Below the pieces are notes generated by a model. That model did not search any database, was not told the origin of the DNA, and saw only the letters and a list, made by a program, of their open reading frames with translations. From contig QLIY01000183.1 in assembly GCA_003260075.1 (NCBI GenBank), positions 1 through 64,000 of the forward strand: a stretch of DNA of 64,000 nucleotides, in the 5' to 3' direction. A program made the translations under genes and the position numbers. Positions 27,295 to 36,423 of the stretch are shown here, one piece after another. This DNA is from Phallusia mammillata (lineage: Eukaryota > Chordata > Ascidiacea > Phlebobranchia > Ascidiidae). Position 1 is the first letter of the stretch. Every line of letters starts with the position of its first letter.

Positions 27295-28737
27295 ATTTTT
27301 GAGCTGACTAATGCGCCTGATGCTAGTTTTCTGCGACCTGGCTAAATGTGGCTAGAAATCAAAAACAAATTATACCTGTAGCATATTTGGTAAGAAATAA
27401 AGGAAAATCACTTTGTGTTGTGCACATGTGCGGCCCGCGATTCAATTTTGACATTTATAATTGGCCCTACTGTAACAAAGGTTGCCCACCCCTGTGTTAC
27501 ACGGTTCCGAACAGATGTATAAACAAATGTACACAAAGACGGAGTACACAAACAAGCGCAAATACTTAATGATTTACAATTGAGCACAAAATTACAATCC
27601 TTCACACTCACATCAACACCATATTCCTGAATCACTGCATGAACAACTGCAATCATCAAAGCTTGGAAAAACACAGCAAAAATATCAAGAATTCCACGTC
27701 CAAACTCCTTTGGAAAAGGCACTGAAACAAACATGCAGTTTGTTGTTACACTCTCTGATTTTTTCATAGTTACAGTCTTGTTCCTATTAAAGTAAGATAG
27801 TACAGGAGGATAATATTTCACACATTGAATTTTGAAATACCAGTAAAATAGCAGTGACCCCAAACCAAAGACAGGTTTGACATTTCATATTAAAATGTGG
27901 TTTATTATGGACTTCACTGTTTCTAGTGATGTTATAAAATCTAATGATCAATTCTAATGTTTATGGAATGTTGGTAATAATGAAAATGGCACATGTCAGA
28001 ATATAGAAATACTTTCATCAGCTTTGATTTAAACTTTGCAATCATCTTCACTCGACCTAAGGGTATCTAATTTAGGTCAACATAGTTCACAACACCGCAA
28101 AGTAGGGGTCAGGCAGAAAATATGGTTTTATAGGAGCAAGTCAAAATCAGCAATAAACTAACCTGGTGCATCAGGGTTTTCTGGTTCTTCCTCTGTTTCA
28201 TCAGTTACTCCATATTGTAGGAATATAAATGGTTTGCTGAGCTTCGATGTGGCCTTCAAATGGTTACAAAACATAAGTTAAGTATTATAACCATCGCAAA
28301 ATGTGTGTCATTGATATCATTAACTACATTAAATTCACAGTCATTTTTTAGCACAGTGAAACTAGCATTGGGAGTAGTTCCTTTAAAAAGTTCTTGTGTT
28401 TGTGTATTTTTTGAGAAAACTATTTTTGTTTTGTTGTCCATTGTCGGCAGCAGGTTGCTTTATACATGAAAGTCTTAAAACAATAACAGCACAGCAACTA
28501 TAGGCCCCCCCCCCACTATTTTTGTTTTGTTGTCCATTGTCGGCAGCAGGTTGCTTTATACAAGAAAGTCTTAAAACAATAACAGCACAGCAACTCTAAG
28601 AAGTAACAACTTACTTCTGAAATTAATCCCAGCACAATCACAATAGCCACACAAGCCAGGATATCAGCGTGATTTTGTATGACGAATTCATGGCTCATCA
28701 CAGGTGGGTTCTTCGGCTTCTTTCTTGGCATTCCCAT
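20649..28737 (-). CDS. TRAM1: Translocating chain-associated membrane protein (TRAM)
   Basis: Ten exons join in frame: 28615-28737, 28163-28253, 27612-27721, 26814-26930, 26296-26385, 24905-25029, 23718-23828, 23415-23558, 21572-21723 and 20649-20722. The product is 378 aa, against about 374 in vertebrate TRAM1. TRAM is a multi-pass ER membrane protein beside the Sec61 channel that helps nascent secretory and membrane proteins insert. Diagnostic segments are 'PPVMSHEFVIQNHADIL' near the N-terminus, 'HAVIQEYG' after the second helix, 'LSKTKNSKFSES', 'YPELYFQKARKEDIP' and 'LGRAENQGIDFATGNFN' before the last helices. The tail is Lys-rich and cytosolic. All exon junctions have GT donors and AG acceptors and phases agree. 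Introns carry several hAT-type MITEs and two poly-C junctions, but no coding exon is hit. It is probably the single ancestor-type copy of vertebrate TRAM1/TRAM2; I cannot exclude a second copy elsewhere. Confidence 0.97.
21764..22148. mobile_element. hAT-type MITE with 8-bp target duplication
   Basis: The 369-bp element 21772-22140 has ends TAGGGATG and CATCCCTA and is flanked by perfect ACAAACAA repeats (21764-21771, 22141-22148). It contains palindromic 'GTGCTCGG/CCGAGCA' motifs. It lies in the TRAM1 intron between exons 8 and 9. A related copy is at 42093-42369. Confidence 0.9.
22150..22172. repeat. (TA)n microsatellite
   Basis: TA repeat of about eleven units directly after the MITE target duplication. 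Confidence 0.8.
22308..22682. repeat. Identical duplication joined by a single n
   Basis: About 186 bases (TAATTAACTGTAATTTAATA onward) occur twice with no difference I can see, separated by n at 22494. The identity contrasts with the diverged copies at poly-C junctions and suggests an overlap within one haplotype. Confidence 0.85.
22894..23207. repeat. Poly-C junction with flanking duplication
   Basis: Copy A 22894-23045 and copy B 23058-23207 around C at 23048-23058, with several substitutions (GCACATC versus GCGTATC and others). Intronic in TRAM1. Confidence 0.88.
23153..23414. mobile_element. Possible MITE fragment rich in TTAACCG motifs
   Basis: Begins TTAGGGTTGAATTATCCGG and has repeated 'GGTTAACCGATTAACCG' and 'TTAACCGGATAAC' motifs. 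Another 'CTAACCGGATAA' occurs at its right end next to TRAM1 exon 8. No clear partner terminus or target duplication was found. Confidence 0.35.
23975..24520. mobile_element. hAT-type MITE with 8-bp target duplication
   Basis: The 530-bp element 23983-24512 has termini TAGGGTTCC and GGAACCCTA and perfect flanking ATTCAAGC repeats (23975-23982, 24513-24520). The subterminal regions are arrays of 'TTCCCGGGAA'-like palindromes. It sits in a TRAM1 intron. Confidence 0.92.
25070..25349. mobile_element. Possible truncated hAT end
   Basis: Starts CAGTGTGGTCCAAC and continues 'GGCGCTGGCCATTC...GGGCCAAGG', a pattern of hAT-type ends. No matching right terminus was found. It is followed directly by another repeat. 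Confidence 0.35.
25346..26157. mobile_element. DNA-transposon-derived repeat with CAGGGGCGTATCCAG end
   Basis: Starts CAGGGGCGTATCCAG followed by an AT stretch and 'GGGGGGGTCC'. A second 'GGGGGGGGTCCGG' block near 26147-26160 may mark the other side. CAGGGGCG(G/T)ATCCAG ends are common on metazoan non-autonomous DNA elements. No target duplication could be assigned. Confidence 0.4.
27139..27502. mobile_element. hAT-type MITE with 8-bp target duplication and C run
   Basis: Element 27147-27494 has termini CAGGGGTGGGCAACC and GGTTGCCCACCCCTG and perfect TGTTACAC flanks (27139-27146, 27495-27502). 'GCGGCCCGC' motifs recur inside. A run of about 72 C (27223-27294) interrupts it and may be filler. 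Lies in a TRAM1 intron. Confidence 0.9.
28419..28596. repeat. Poly-C junction with flanking duplication
   Basis: Copy A 28419-28500 and copy B 28515-28596 around C at 28505-28514, with two substitutions. In TRAM1 intron 1, just inside the exon 1 donor. Confidence 0.88.
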
Positions 28738-29635
28738 TGTTTGTTTGTTTTTTGTAAAGTTTTATACAATAAAATGAATTAAAGCTGGGAATAACAACAA
28801 AATAAAGTAAATACAGAAAATATGTTAGCAATTTAACATTTTATATTTTTAGTTGGAACATCCTAAACAATAAGGTGGTAAGTCGTTTCTTTGGTTTAAA
28901 ACTGAAAAATTTTAGCCAACAAATAATCATCTGACCCACGCTTTAGTATAATATTAAATCAGCCCTACATCCAAACCGAAGTCACAAACTAAAAATAAAT
29001 TTAACAAAACTAAAAATAATTTAACTTTATCATTTCACAACATTTAGTATTACCCCCCCCCCTATTAAATCAGCCCTACATCCAAACCGAAGTCACAAAC
29101 TAAAAATAAAGTTCTTTCAAGGAAACTGAATAGTTTTGTTAATTGCATAATAGTAATAGTTTTGTTTTGTAATCATAGAATTATGAAAATAAATTTAACT
29201 TTATCATTTCACAACATTTAGCATTCACCATTATCAATCATAATTTACGTATTAAAATCCAACGCTAACAATTTAACCATTTTCCACAGTAATGAAATCA
29301 TCTATTTATAACAATTCGGTTTTCTAATTTCTTCCATTTCGTGCAGAAACGCCAACACCACTTTTTATCCAATCAGCTGTTCGTAGACACGTAAACGTGT
29401 TCCCTGCGTGGAACGCAACCAAGCGGAACGAGTTGAATGGTATCGTAGAAAATTTATTTTAGAAAAATGTCTTTGCCTTGCTAACACTAAAAATACATTA
29501 CAATTTCAAAACAACAAATCACTGTCTTGTAGCAAAAAAGCAGCAAAATAACTTTCGATTTTAAGTGCAGTCAACAAAACAGAAAACACAATAAATCGTT
29601 TAGAAACCAAAGTAAATCACAAAAAAGTGCAACTA
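28738..29635. other. TRAM1 promoter side and 3' flank of the next gene
   Basis: No gene seen. It holds TRAM1's 5' flank, a poly-C junction, and the 3' end of the minus-strand gene to the right (possible AATAAA complement near 29453). Confidence 0.5.
28952..29228. repeat. Poly-C junction with flanking duplication (indel-diverged)
   Basis: Copy A 28952-29052 and copy B 29063-29228 around C at 29053-29062 (ten). Copy B has about 60-80 bases not present in A, so the copies differ by an indel. Confidence 0.82.
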
Positions 29636-32436
29636 CTACAGCGCAGCAATATTTGATCGTTTCCGTTTCTTTCCATCAGGTACTCCTTTCCCACTGACGC
29701 GGAGCGGTATAACCGGAAGACGGATGACACCTTGGTTGTCACGATAGTAGCGGTCGATGAACTGCCAAAACAAGGACAAATTTCATCATACGTTGTGCTG
29801 TTGACAATTAACAAAATCAGTTGGTTTGACAGCGTGGCTGCATTACCTGTTTAAGCGCCCGTTCCGGTACTCCGTATTTTATGCTGTAACGCTTGATAGC
29901 CAAGGGAGTCGGAACGCCTCTTGACTTTTTTCGGGACCCACTTGGATGAAATACAAAATTATGAGGAACTTTTTCCATCACTGTGTGACGAGTAAAAGTT
30001 TCGTTTGTCGAATGGCGTTGCACGTTGAACGCGGGATCGCCTATCTTGAGGCTTCCCAACGATTCCATTCCTATGCCAATGTAGCATTGTTTCGGTACAA
30101 CTCATTTAAGTAAACGGCAGTTCAACTTTTTCTTACCCGAAATCCAAGACCAGTCTTCATTTAAGGTAGAGTTTTTCGGCAAACCTAGCACATAGTTTTT
30201 GTCCAAGTGCGCCATTTGACGGTGCTGATGGGCGTCCATGTCGTCATCAAGGCCGTGTTTGCTGCCTGCACCTTAGAAACAAAGGTGGTGGAAAAATGTA
30301 AATGACTTACAATGCAGTAAAGTTGTTCGTTATCCGATAGTCAACTGGGATCGGCCCTGAAGCGTCTATGCAGACCAGCGATCAAGTCACACTTGCATGT
30401 AAATCACAGTAGGCTCCTTACCGAAATAGCCGGTCACCAGGCATTCGCCAATGTATGGCAAGGCGCAGACCATATGGTGGTGAATACTTGGTGACCGACT
30501 GATTCAATTTTGCGTCGTCAGTGGTCCTGGCGTACTGTGATTTATATGCAAGTGTGCCGTGATCGCTGGACTGCATAGATGCTTCATGGTTAATCACAGT
30601 TATGAATTTATGTTCATCTTGACTCAGAGTTATTTCGTTATCCGAACAGGAGTCAAACCTATGGATTGCGTTCCAGCCGTCATCACTCGTCTGGTGGACG
30701 GAACACTCGGGGATGAACAGTTGGGAAACGATCTGGATTTCGAATATGAATAAACATCGGGAGTGACTGTTGAAAATTCCAACCGTGAGGTGGCCTGACT
30801 TCTACATCTTGACCCTTTAACAATATTCACTCAATTAAGCTGCATACAGTGCACACTGTTTCATGTTACTCCCAACAAACTGGAGTGCCGTTGGATGGGT
30901 ATACCAGGCAATACGGCCTATCTCTCGTCACTCCCCCCCCCCAATTAAGCTGCATACAGTGCACACTGTTTCATGTTACTCCCAACAAACGGGAGTGCCG
31001 TTGGATGGGTACACTGTAGGCAATACGGCCTATCTCTCGTCACCAGCTGCACTGATGAAACCTAACAGGTCAAAACAGTGTGCACTGTCGGAAGTTTATC
31101 AGTTATTGGATTGATACTTTTATATTTAAAATTAATTTGTTTGTCTGAGGCAGTTATCCGATTCAACATTTAAACAAACAATTATGCACAAAATTTATGA
31201 ACATTTTACAAAATGTAAAAAAAAAACTTTTAATCTACCAATTTAATGCTATATGGGAATGCTTGGAAAATCGACTTATTTCGGTAGGCTATATTAATGT
31301 TTCAGTGCGCCTGTCGTAAGCTACCATGATTTGCCAACTTAACACAAATGTTTTTATAATGTACCAAACAAAAATTGACTAATAATCGTTGTCTGTATAA
31401 AACAAGAATTAAACCCAACTGATAACACTTGCCTGGTGACTTGGGACTATAACTTCGATCAGCGATCGGTTTCGAATCGACACGAAATGGTTGAAAGTAA
31501 ACATTTCCACCGTAACCTGGCCAAGCCTGTTTAACACGAGAAATACGATCAAGCTTTTCCTACAGAGTTTGTGTTTGTGTTCATTCTACCTTGATTGGTT
31601 CCAGAGGCATCGGAAGTGTTTGATGAACGACCAGAGTACGATCGGGACGATGAATGAACGGAGGATCAATCTTATGCACTTTCAAAAACTCCCTCTGAGT
31701 TCAAACATAAGGTTTAAATACGATTTTTTTAGATTGCTGATTAATTGCTGAAAGTATATAATTTAGGCTGAGTCACCAAAATTTCCCAACTCCAATGAAA
31801 TAAATCCCCCCCAAAAAAACTTACTCCGTCGTCTTGAGGAAGATTCTTTAAAATCTTTCCCTCCGAAGTGCGTAGCGATGACGTGGCATTAATAGTGTTT
31901 GGTGGGGGAAAATGGACCTAGAACAAAACCATTGTTGCGTCATACAATTTAAGACAAACACATATTCTAAAACTCAATTAGTACTTTAACATACCCTGGG
32001 AGTCATTTTCCATCCGACCATTTTTTGAGCCATAACGTCATCACTGTTTGCGTCATCAACAGGATCGATATCAGGTGCGTCATCACGAACCGATGACGTG
32101 GGTGTAGTGCAGGGGGTGTTTGTGTGGACAACTGTATAATCGTCCTCATTCGTCATGGTTGACCGAGTTGTCATCGACTTGGACTTGCGCTTTCCTGCTC
32201 TGACGTCACTTCGTCCGGTTGGTGGCCGGGTTGTGACGTCATCATCCGGACCTGAACATTGGCATGTACCTTAATATTGCTTTCGTTTTGTAATAAAGTT
32301 TCCTATTCAGAGTGAACAAATTGCGCTTACTATGTTTGGTGGAACGAATGCTAACAGCCTGAACCTCAGGGTCCTTTCCATGTTTTATTGTAACTGCATG
32401 GCGTTGCTCCGACGAACTTGATTTAATAGATGTCAT
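29636..32436 (-). CDS. Unrecognised 390-aa protein, eight exons
   Basis: Exons 32331-32436, 31995-32251, 31825-31917, 31590-31694, 31433-31559, 30137-30271, 29847-30070 and 29636-29761 join in frame to 390 aa. I do not recognise the family. The N-terminal third is low-complexity: Ser/Thr/Asp-rich with a basic patch 'RAGKRKSKS'. The middle and C-terminal parts look ordered and conserved-like ('VHKIDPPFIHRPDRTLV', 'RVKQAWPGYGGNVYFQPF', 'MAHLDKNYVLGLPKNST', 'AIKRYSIKYGVPERALKQF'). The end is basic ('GKKRKRSNIAAL'), a possible nuclear signal. No signal peptide or membrane helix. The intron between exons 4 and 5 would be only 30 nt, and the donor of exon 5 is GC (CCAG|GCAAGT). Intron 5 is filled with repeats. 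Starts head-to-head, about 1 kb from the thioredoxin-like gene. That it is a real gene is well supported by eight phase-consistent exons; function is unknown. Confidence 0.8.
30832..31043. repeat. Poly-C junction with flanking duplication
   Basis: Copy A 30832-30931 and copy B 30942-31043 around C at 30933-30942 (ten), with an indel and a substitution. In intron 5 of the unrecognised gene and inside a CAGTGCACACTG repeat. Confidence 0.88.
30842..31100. mobile_element. Foldback repeat with CAGTGCACACTG arms
   Basis: Left arm 'GCATACAGTGCACACTGTTTC' and right arm 'CAAAACAGTGTGCACTGTC' are inverted complements, with 'CCAGCTGCACTGATGA' inside. The same arms occur at 54991-55551. Intronic. Confidence 0.6.
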
Positions 32437-33423
32437 TTGTTTGTAACAGGAAGCAAATCCCAGTAGTCGAACTGTTAGTCTGTTACAAAATAAACTTAAC
32501 CTAAAAACTACACCCAGGCAAACATATTATTCACAACCAGTGGTGGGATTCAAATTTTTTGTCAGCCGGTTCTATAACAAAAGTTTTATTTTTCAGTCGG
32601 TTCTGTTACAAAACATACATTGACTGTTTACCAGTAATGCTAACCGGTTCGCTGACCTCCTAAAAAATCGTGAAACGGTTCTATAGAACCGGTGCGAACC
32701 GGCTGAATCCCACCACTGCTCTTAAACCCAACAGTTTGAAAGTATTCCTTCAGTTGTCTGGCCACTTCGTAAACTAACATCTCACTTTTAAACTGAGGCG
32801 CTTTAATATTAGTCAGACAGAATTTGGAAACTTGAGACAGGTGTAAGAGTCTTCTACCGAAGCGCAGACAAAGGCTCTCGACAACTTTTAATTGTCTGAT
32901 CTATTTACTCGACAAGTTGTTCTCCAGCAGATCGCAAGATGATACTTACAGCCCCATTTGTTGGTGACATAAATGTGTGCTCAAATTACTTGAACGATTG
33001 TTCAAAAATTTACCATTAACACAAAATAAGGAAGTTCCTTTTAAATTTTAACAAATCAAATGCTAAAAGGGTCAATATTTTTTCTAATTTAGGCTTGTTA
33101 TCACTGTTTAGTAAAACACATTACAACGGAAAAACAAATACAAATCGCGAACTGGTAACATAGAAACAACTTGTGATTCAGCAAAAATTTAGATGCGTCA
33201 TGATATCGTGGTGACGTTGCCATGTGCACCGTTGCACAGTAAAAACAAAATCATAGCTGGTTAAAAATGTTTAAATCGTCTATAAATTGTATGCAACCTT
33301 CCAAAATATTTCGCAGTATGGGATTTGCTGCGTTAAAACCAACATATACGTAACGTGTCAAAACAAGTTGGCGGTTTTCTAATTCACAAACTTTACATTT
33401 CAGACATTTCACTTTCCAGTATT
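32437..33423. promoter_or_regulatory. Shared 1-kb region between two divergent genes
   Basis: The minus-strand 390-aa gene starts at 32436 and the thioredoxin-like gene starts at 33424 on the plus strand. The interval must hold both promoters; no TATA box is evident. It contains a MITE (32538-32718). A splice acceptor 'TTTACATTTCAG' at 33391-33402 precedes the plus-strand start. Confidence 0.45.
32538..32718. mobile_element. hAT-type MITE, CAGTGGTGGGATTCA family
   Basis: 181 bp with termini CAGTGGTGGGATTCA and TGAATCCCACCACTG and internal 'AGCCGGTTCT' repeats. No convincing target duplication. A second family member is at 45374-45531. Confidence 0.85.
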
Positions 33424-36262
33424 ATGAGTTGTTGGTCAACGTACTTGTATTTTGTTGTTGTATCTTTGTGTGTACTGCAATGCTTTTGTGAATACGACCC
33501 CAATGCTGTAACGCACACAAGCAAAGCTGAGTTAGTGAAAATGATTGCAACTGGAGATCGTGAAATGCTCGTATTTCTATGTAAGTACAGTTTTTATCTG
33601 AAAAAGCAATACAGCTAACAGTCCCAATAAAAAACAATGAAATATGTTGATCATAATTGTCGATTAAATGAAATGCTTTTCTGTATTGGTAAACAATAAG
33701 TAAATTAATAAATCGATAAATGTTTAAACAGCTTTTTGTTTTGCAGATACAAACTTTGATGAATGTCCTGATTGCAAAATAAAAATGCCACTGTTTCATG
33801 AAGCGGTTGAGTACCTTGATCAGATTGAGGAAGGACAGGTAAACAACATACCTTTGTTATGCAGAAAGTAAATTTATATCCAGTGTGTTGTTATTTTACA
33901 ACACAACTATGCAAAGCTTAATCTCTCCAATTACTTCGTGAAGGTGAAAAGTTACAAGTTGGCCGTGAAGTTTCCAGAATATGGGCTCACAACATTCCCA
34001 CAGCTTGTTCTGTTTCTCGGAAACCATTCATTTCTCTATGACAGACTTGGTATGACAGGAAATTGATTGAATCATTATGGCTAAAAATTTTAAACGCACA
34101 TGGTTTTAGATGAGTTTGCACCAGACACTATAGTTGACTGGATTGAAGAAGCTAAACAAACTCCATTACCAGAATTAACAGATGAAACGTTCGAACATTT
34201 AACTCAGTCATCAACTGGTGCAACAACAGGAGATTGGCTTGTCATGTTGTGAGTTGAATGATTTCAGAAACAAACAGTTTGTAGTCCAGTAGTTCCATTA
34301 CAATAAATAAAATTGGAATGAATACATTCATACTGGGATCAGCCCTGAAGCGTCAATGTAGACCAACGATCATGGCATACTCATTGCAAAAACTAAAATA
34401 AATGACCCATTTTTTGGCACTTTCGTATATGCACTGCTTTGCCTACGTTATTTTCCGAAAACAAGATATTTCACTTGTTTAAACTCTAACTTTGGTTTGC
34501 AGTGCCAATTCAAATAGACCAGAATGCTTCAAACCATTTCTTCCTGATCTTGGCACAACAGCAGCTAGATTACGAAGACGGAAAAATGTTGCAATTGTTG
34601 ATACGTCAGAAAACCCGATTACCACAAAAAGATTTGGCATGGATGAAAACAAACATTGCATCAAGATATTATTGTGAGTATGTGATCAAATTGTTATCCT
34701 AATATTCAAAGGTTTAAATGCATCAATAAGTTCAAACTATTTTGACTTACCGTTCAAATTTGAATTAATCACAGCAAACTGTATATATATATATATTTAA
34801 TGTACAACACATACATTATGATCCTATTTTGTAATCTATCAGTATAAGAAAAACTGAAGTTCCAATGAAACATGCCAGGGGCAACTTGTTGTCGTACAGG
34901 TACAACTCAGATAGAAACAACTTAGTTAGTACAAGGGATATGTTTTAACATATCTTTCTGACATTCCTAACACAGAGTAACTGGTCAATTAGATGGATTT
35001 ATGTTGCTGAAATCCACATTGCTAGAAGTATATCACTCAGATTTTAAATTAAAATCTGAATAGTTACTTAGGTGCATGTTGCCAACCTGAACCTAAAAAT
35101 AATACTCTGTTGTTATTGTTGCTGTGTAATGTTTGTTTACACACTAATAACTTGAAATAATAACTTGAAGTTTGTTTACACGCTAATAACCAAAATGAAA
35201 AAAGCGTCCCCCCCCCCTGTTGCCAACCTGAACCTAAAAATAATACTCTGTTGTTATTGTTGCTGCGTAATGTTTGTTTACACACTAATAACTTGAAATA
35301 ATAACTTAAAGTTTGTTTACACGCTAATAACCAAAATGAAAAAAGCGTTTTTTTTTGGTACAGAATGGATCTCGCTTGATAACCAGGGATGTATCTTTGT
35401 GTTTCAGTTTCCACCGAACAGATCTGTATCATTACGAAAGTGACAACCGGACATCCGCAGCACTGCTAAGCTTTGTGTTAAAGGAATATGCTAATCAAGA
35501 AGCACTAGTCGTCCCAAAACCAATTGACCACCAGTAAGTTAATATAAATAAAAACTAATTGCACATTTATGTTAACATTTAACGTAAGGTTTTTTAAACT
35601 GTAAAATGTAACAACTTCTTTGCATATTACTAAAATACCCAATAAATAAACAGTTGCTGCCAGGCTATACTCATTTATATAACACCCTATGTTTATTTGG
35701 TTAGTCTGGGATGGATTTGGTTCATCAGTTTAGTTTAATAAAGCCTTATATCATACATGTGAGATTGAATCTGACATTACGCTCTTAAACCAGTGGTCCC
35801 AAACATTTTTGACAAATTTCTCCCATAACAATCAAAACAGTTTAACTCCCCCCTAATTTTCTACATAGTAGAATCAAACCATTTAAAAAAAGGGTCATTT
35901 GTTAACTTCACCAGCCATATTTCCACAACTCAAGTGTTGTAAAATTGCCCCATTGGTAGGAATTCCTCCCTGTTTGGGACCACTGTTTTAGGCTTTTGTC
36001 AAAAATTTACCATGCATTTCAATGCCACCTTAAAAGTGTATTTCCATATTTGTGAGGTTTTTCTTTGTAGCATTAACAAACTTACTTAATCCACAGAACA
36101 GCAAAGCTAGAGGACACCATCAACGCTATCAAAGCAATGTTCAGTGAACATGAAATTATGAGTCAGATGACATTTGTCAGTGGTGTTGGCTTCGGACTTT
36201 TAGCCGTGTTCGTCGCAGTTTTGTTTATTCTACGCAAGTTCAGAAAGCGAAAACTGAACTGA
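33424..36262 (+). CDS. ER-membrane thioredoxin-like (PDI-related) protein
   Basis: Exons 33424-33580, 33747-33838, 33944-34049, 34110-34248, 34503-34673, 35408-35533 and 36097-36262 join in frame to 318 aa. A signal peptide (about 1-22) is followed by a thioredoxin fold with the redox motif CPDC ('NFDECPDCKIKMPLF') and a cis-Pro segment 'TTFPQLVLFLG'. A second thioredoxin-like unit starts 'DWLVMFANSNRPECF', with no CxxC. Near the C-terminus are a single membrane helix ('FGLLAVFVAVLFIL') and a short basic tail ending KRKLN, which fits the KxKxx ER-retrieval pattern. This predicts a luminal thiol oxidoreductase or chaperone anchored in the ER, comparable in plan to TMX-type PDIs, though I cannot assign an orthologue. 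An upstream in-frame ATG at 33355 would spoil the signal peptide, and an acceptor lies between, so 33424 is preferred. AATAAA lies at 36418. Confidence 0.85.
35077..35346. repeat. Poly-C junction with flanking duplication
   Basis: Copy A 35077-35207 and copy B 35218-35346 around C at 35208-35217 (ten), with two or three substitutions. Intronic in the thioredoxin-like gene. Confidence 0.9.
35783..35993. mobile_element. hAT-type MITE, CAGTGGTCCCAAAC family
   Basis: The 195-bp element 35791-35985 has termini CAGTGGTCCCAAAC and GTTTGGGACCACTG. The flanks TCTTAAAC and TTTTAGGC agree at 5 of 8 sites with only transitions between them, so a decayed target duplication is possible. In the last intron of the thioredoxin-like gene. 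Confidence 0.85.
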
Positions 36263-36417
36263 TGTGTGATACCATCCTGTCACATCGAAAAGGTTTTGCT
36301 ATTTTGCTTGGAATAGGAAACACAGAAATTGTGGATTATTGTAACATGTCTTGATTGGTGTGTGTGTTTGCAGAAGCATAAGTAGGAAAAAGGGAATTAA
36401 ATTCAGGCATGTTGTGC

Positions 36418-36423
36418 AATAAA
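36418..36423 (+). terminator. Poly(A) signal of the thioredoxin-like gene
   Basis: AATAAA 156 bases after the stop codon, in an AT-rich 3' UTR. Confidence 0.55.

Noticed and set aside
27052-27345. Poly-proline ORF
   Set aside because: Produced by the C run inside a MITE with confirmed target duplications.
33355-33423. Upstream in-frame ATG of the thioredoxin-like gene
   Set aside because: It would put 23 residues before the signal peptide, and a splice acceptor lies between it and the chosen start.
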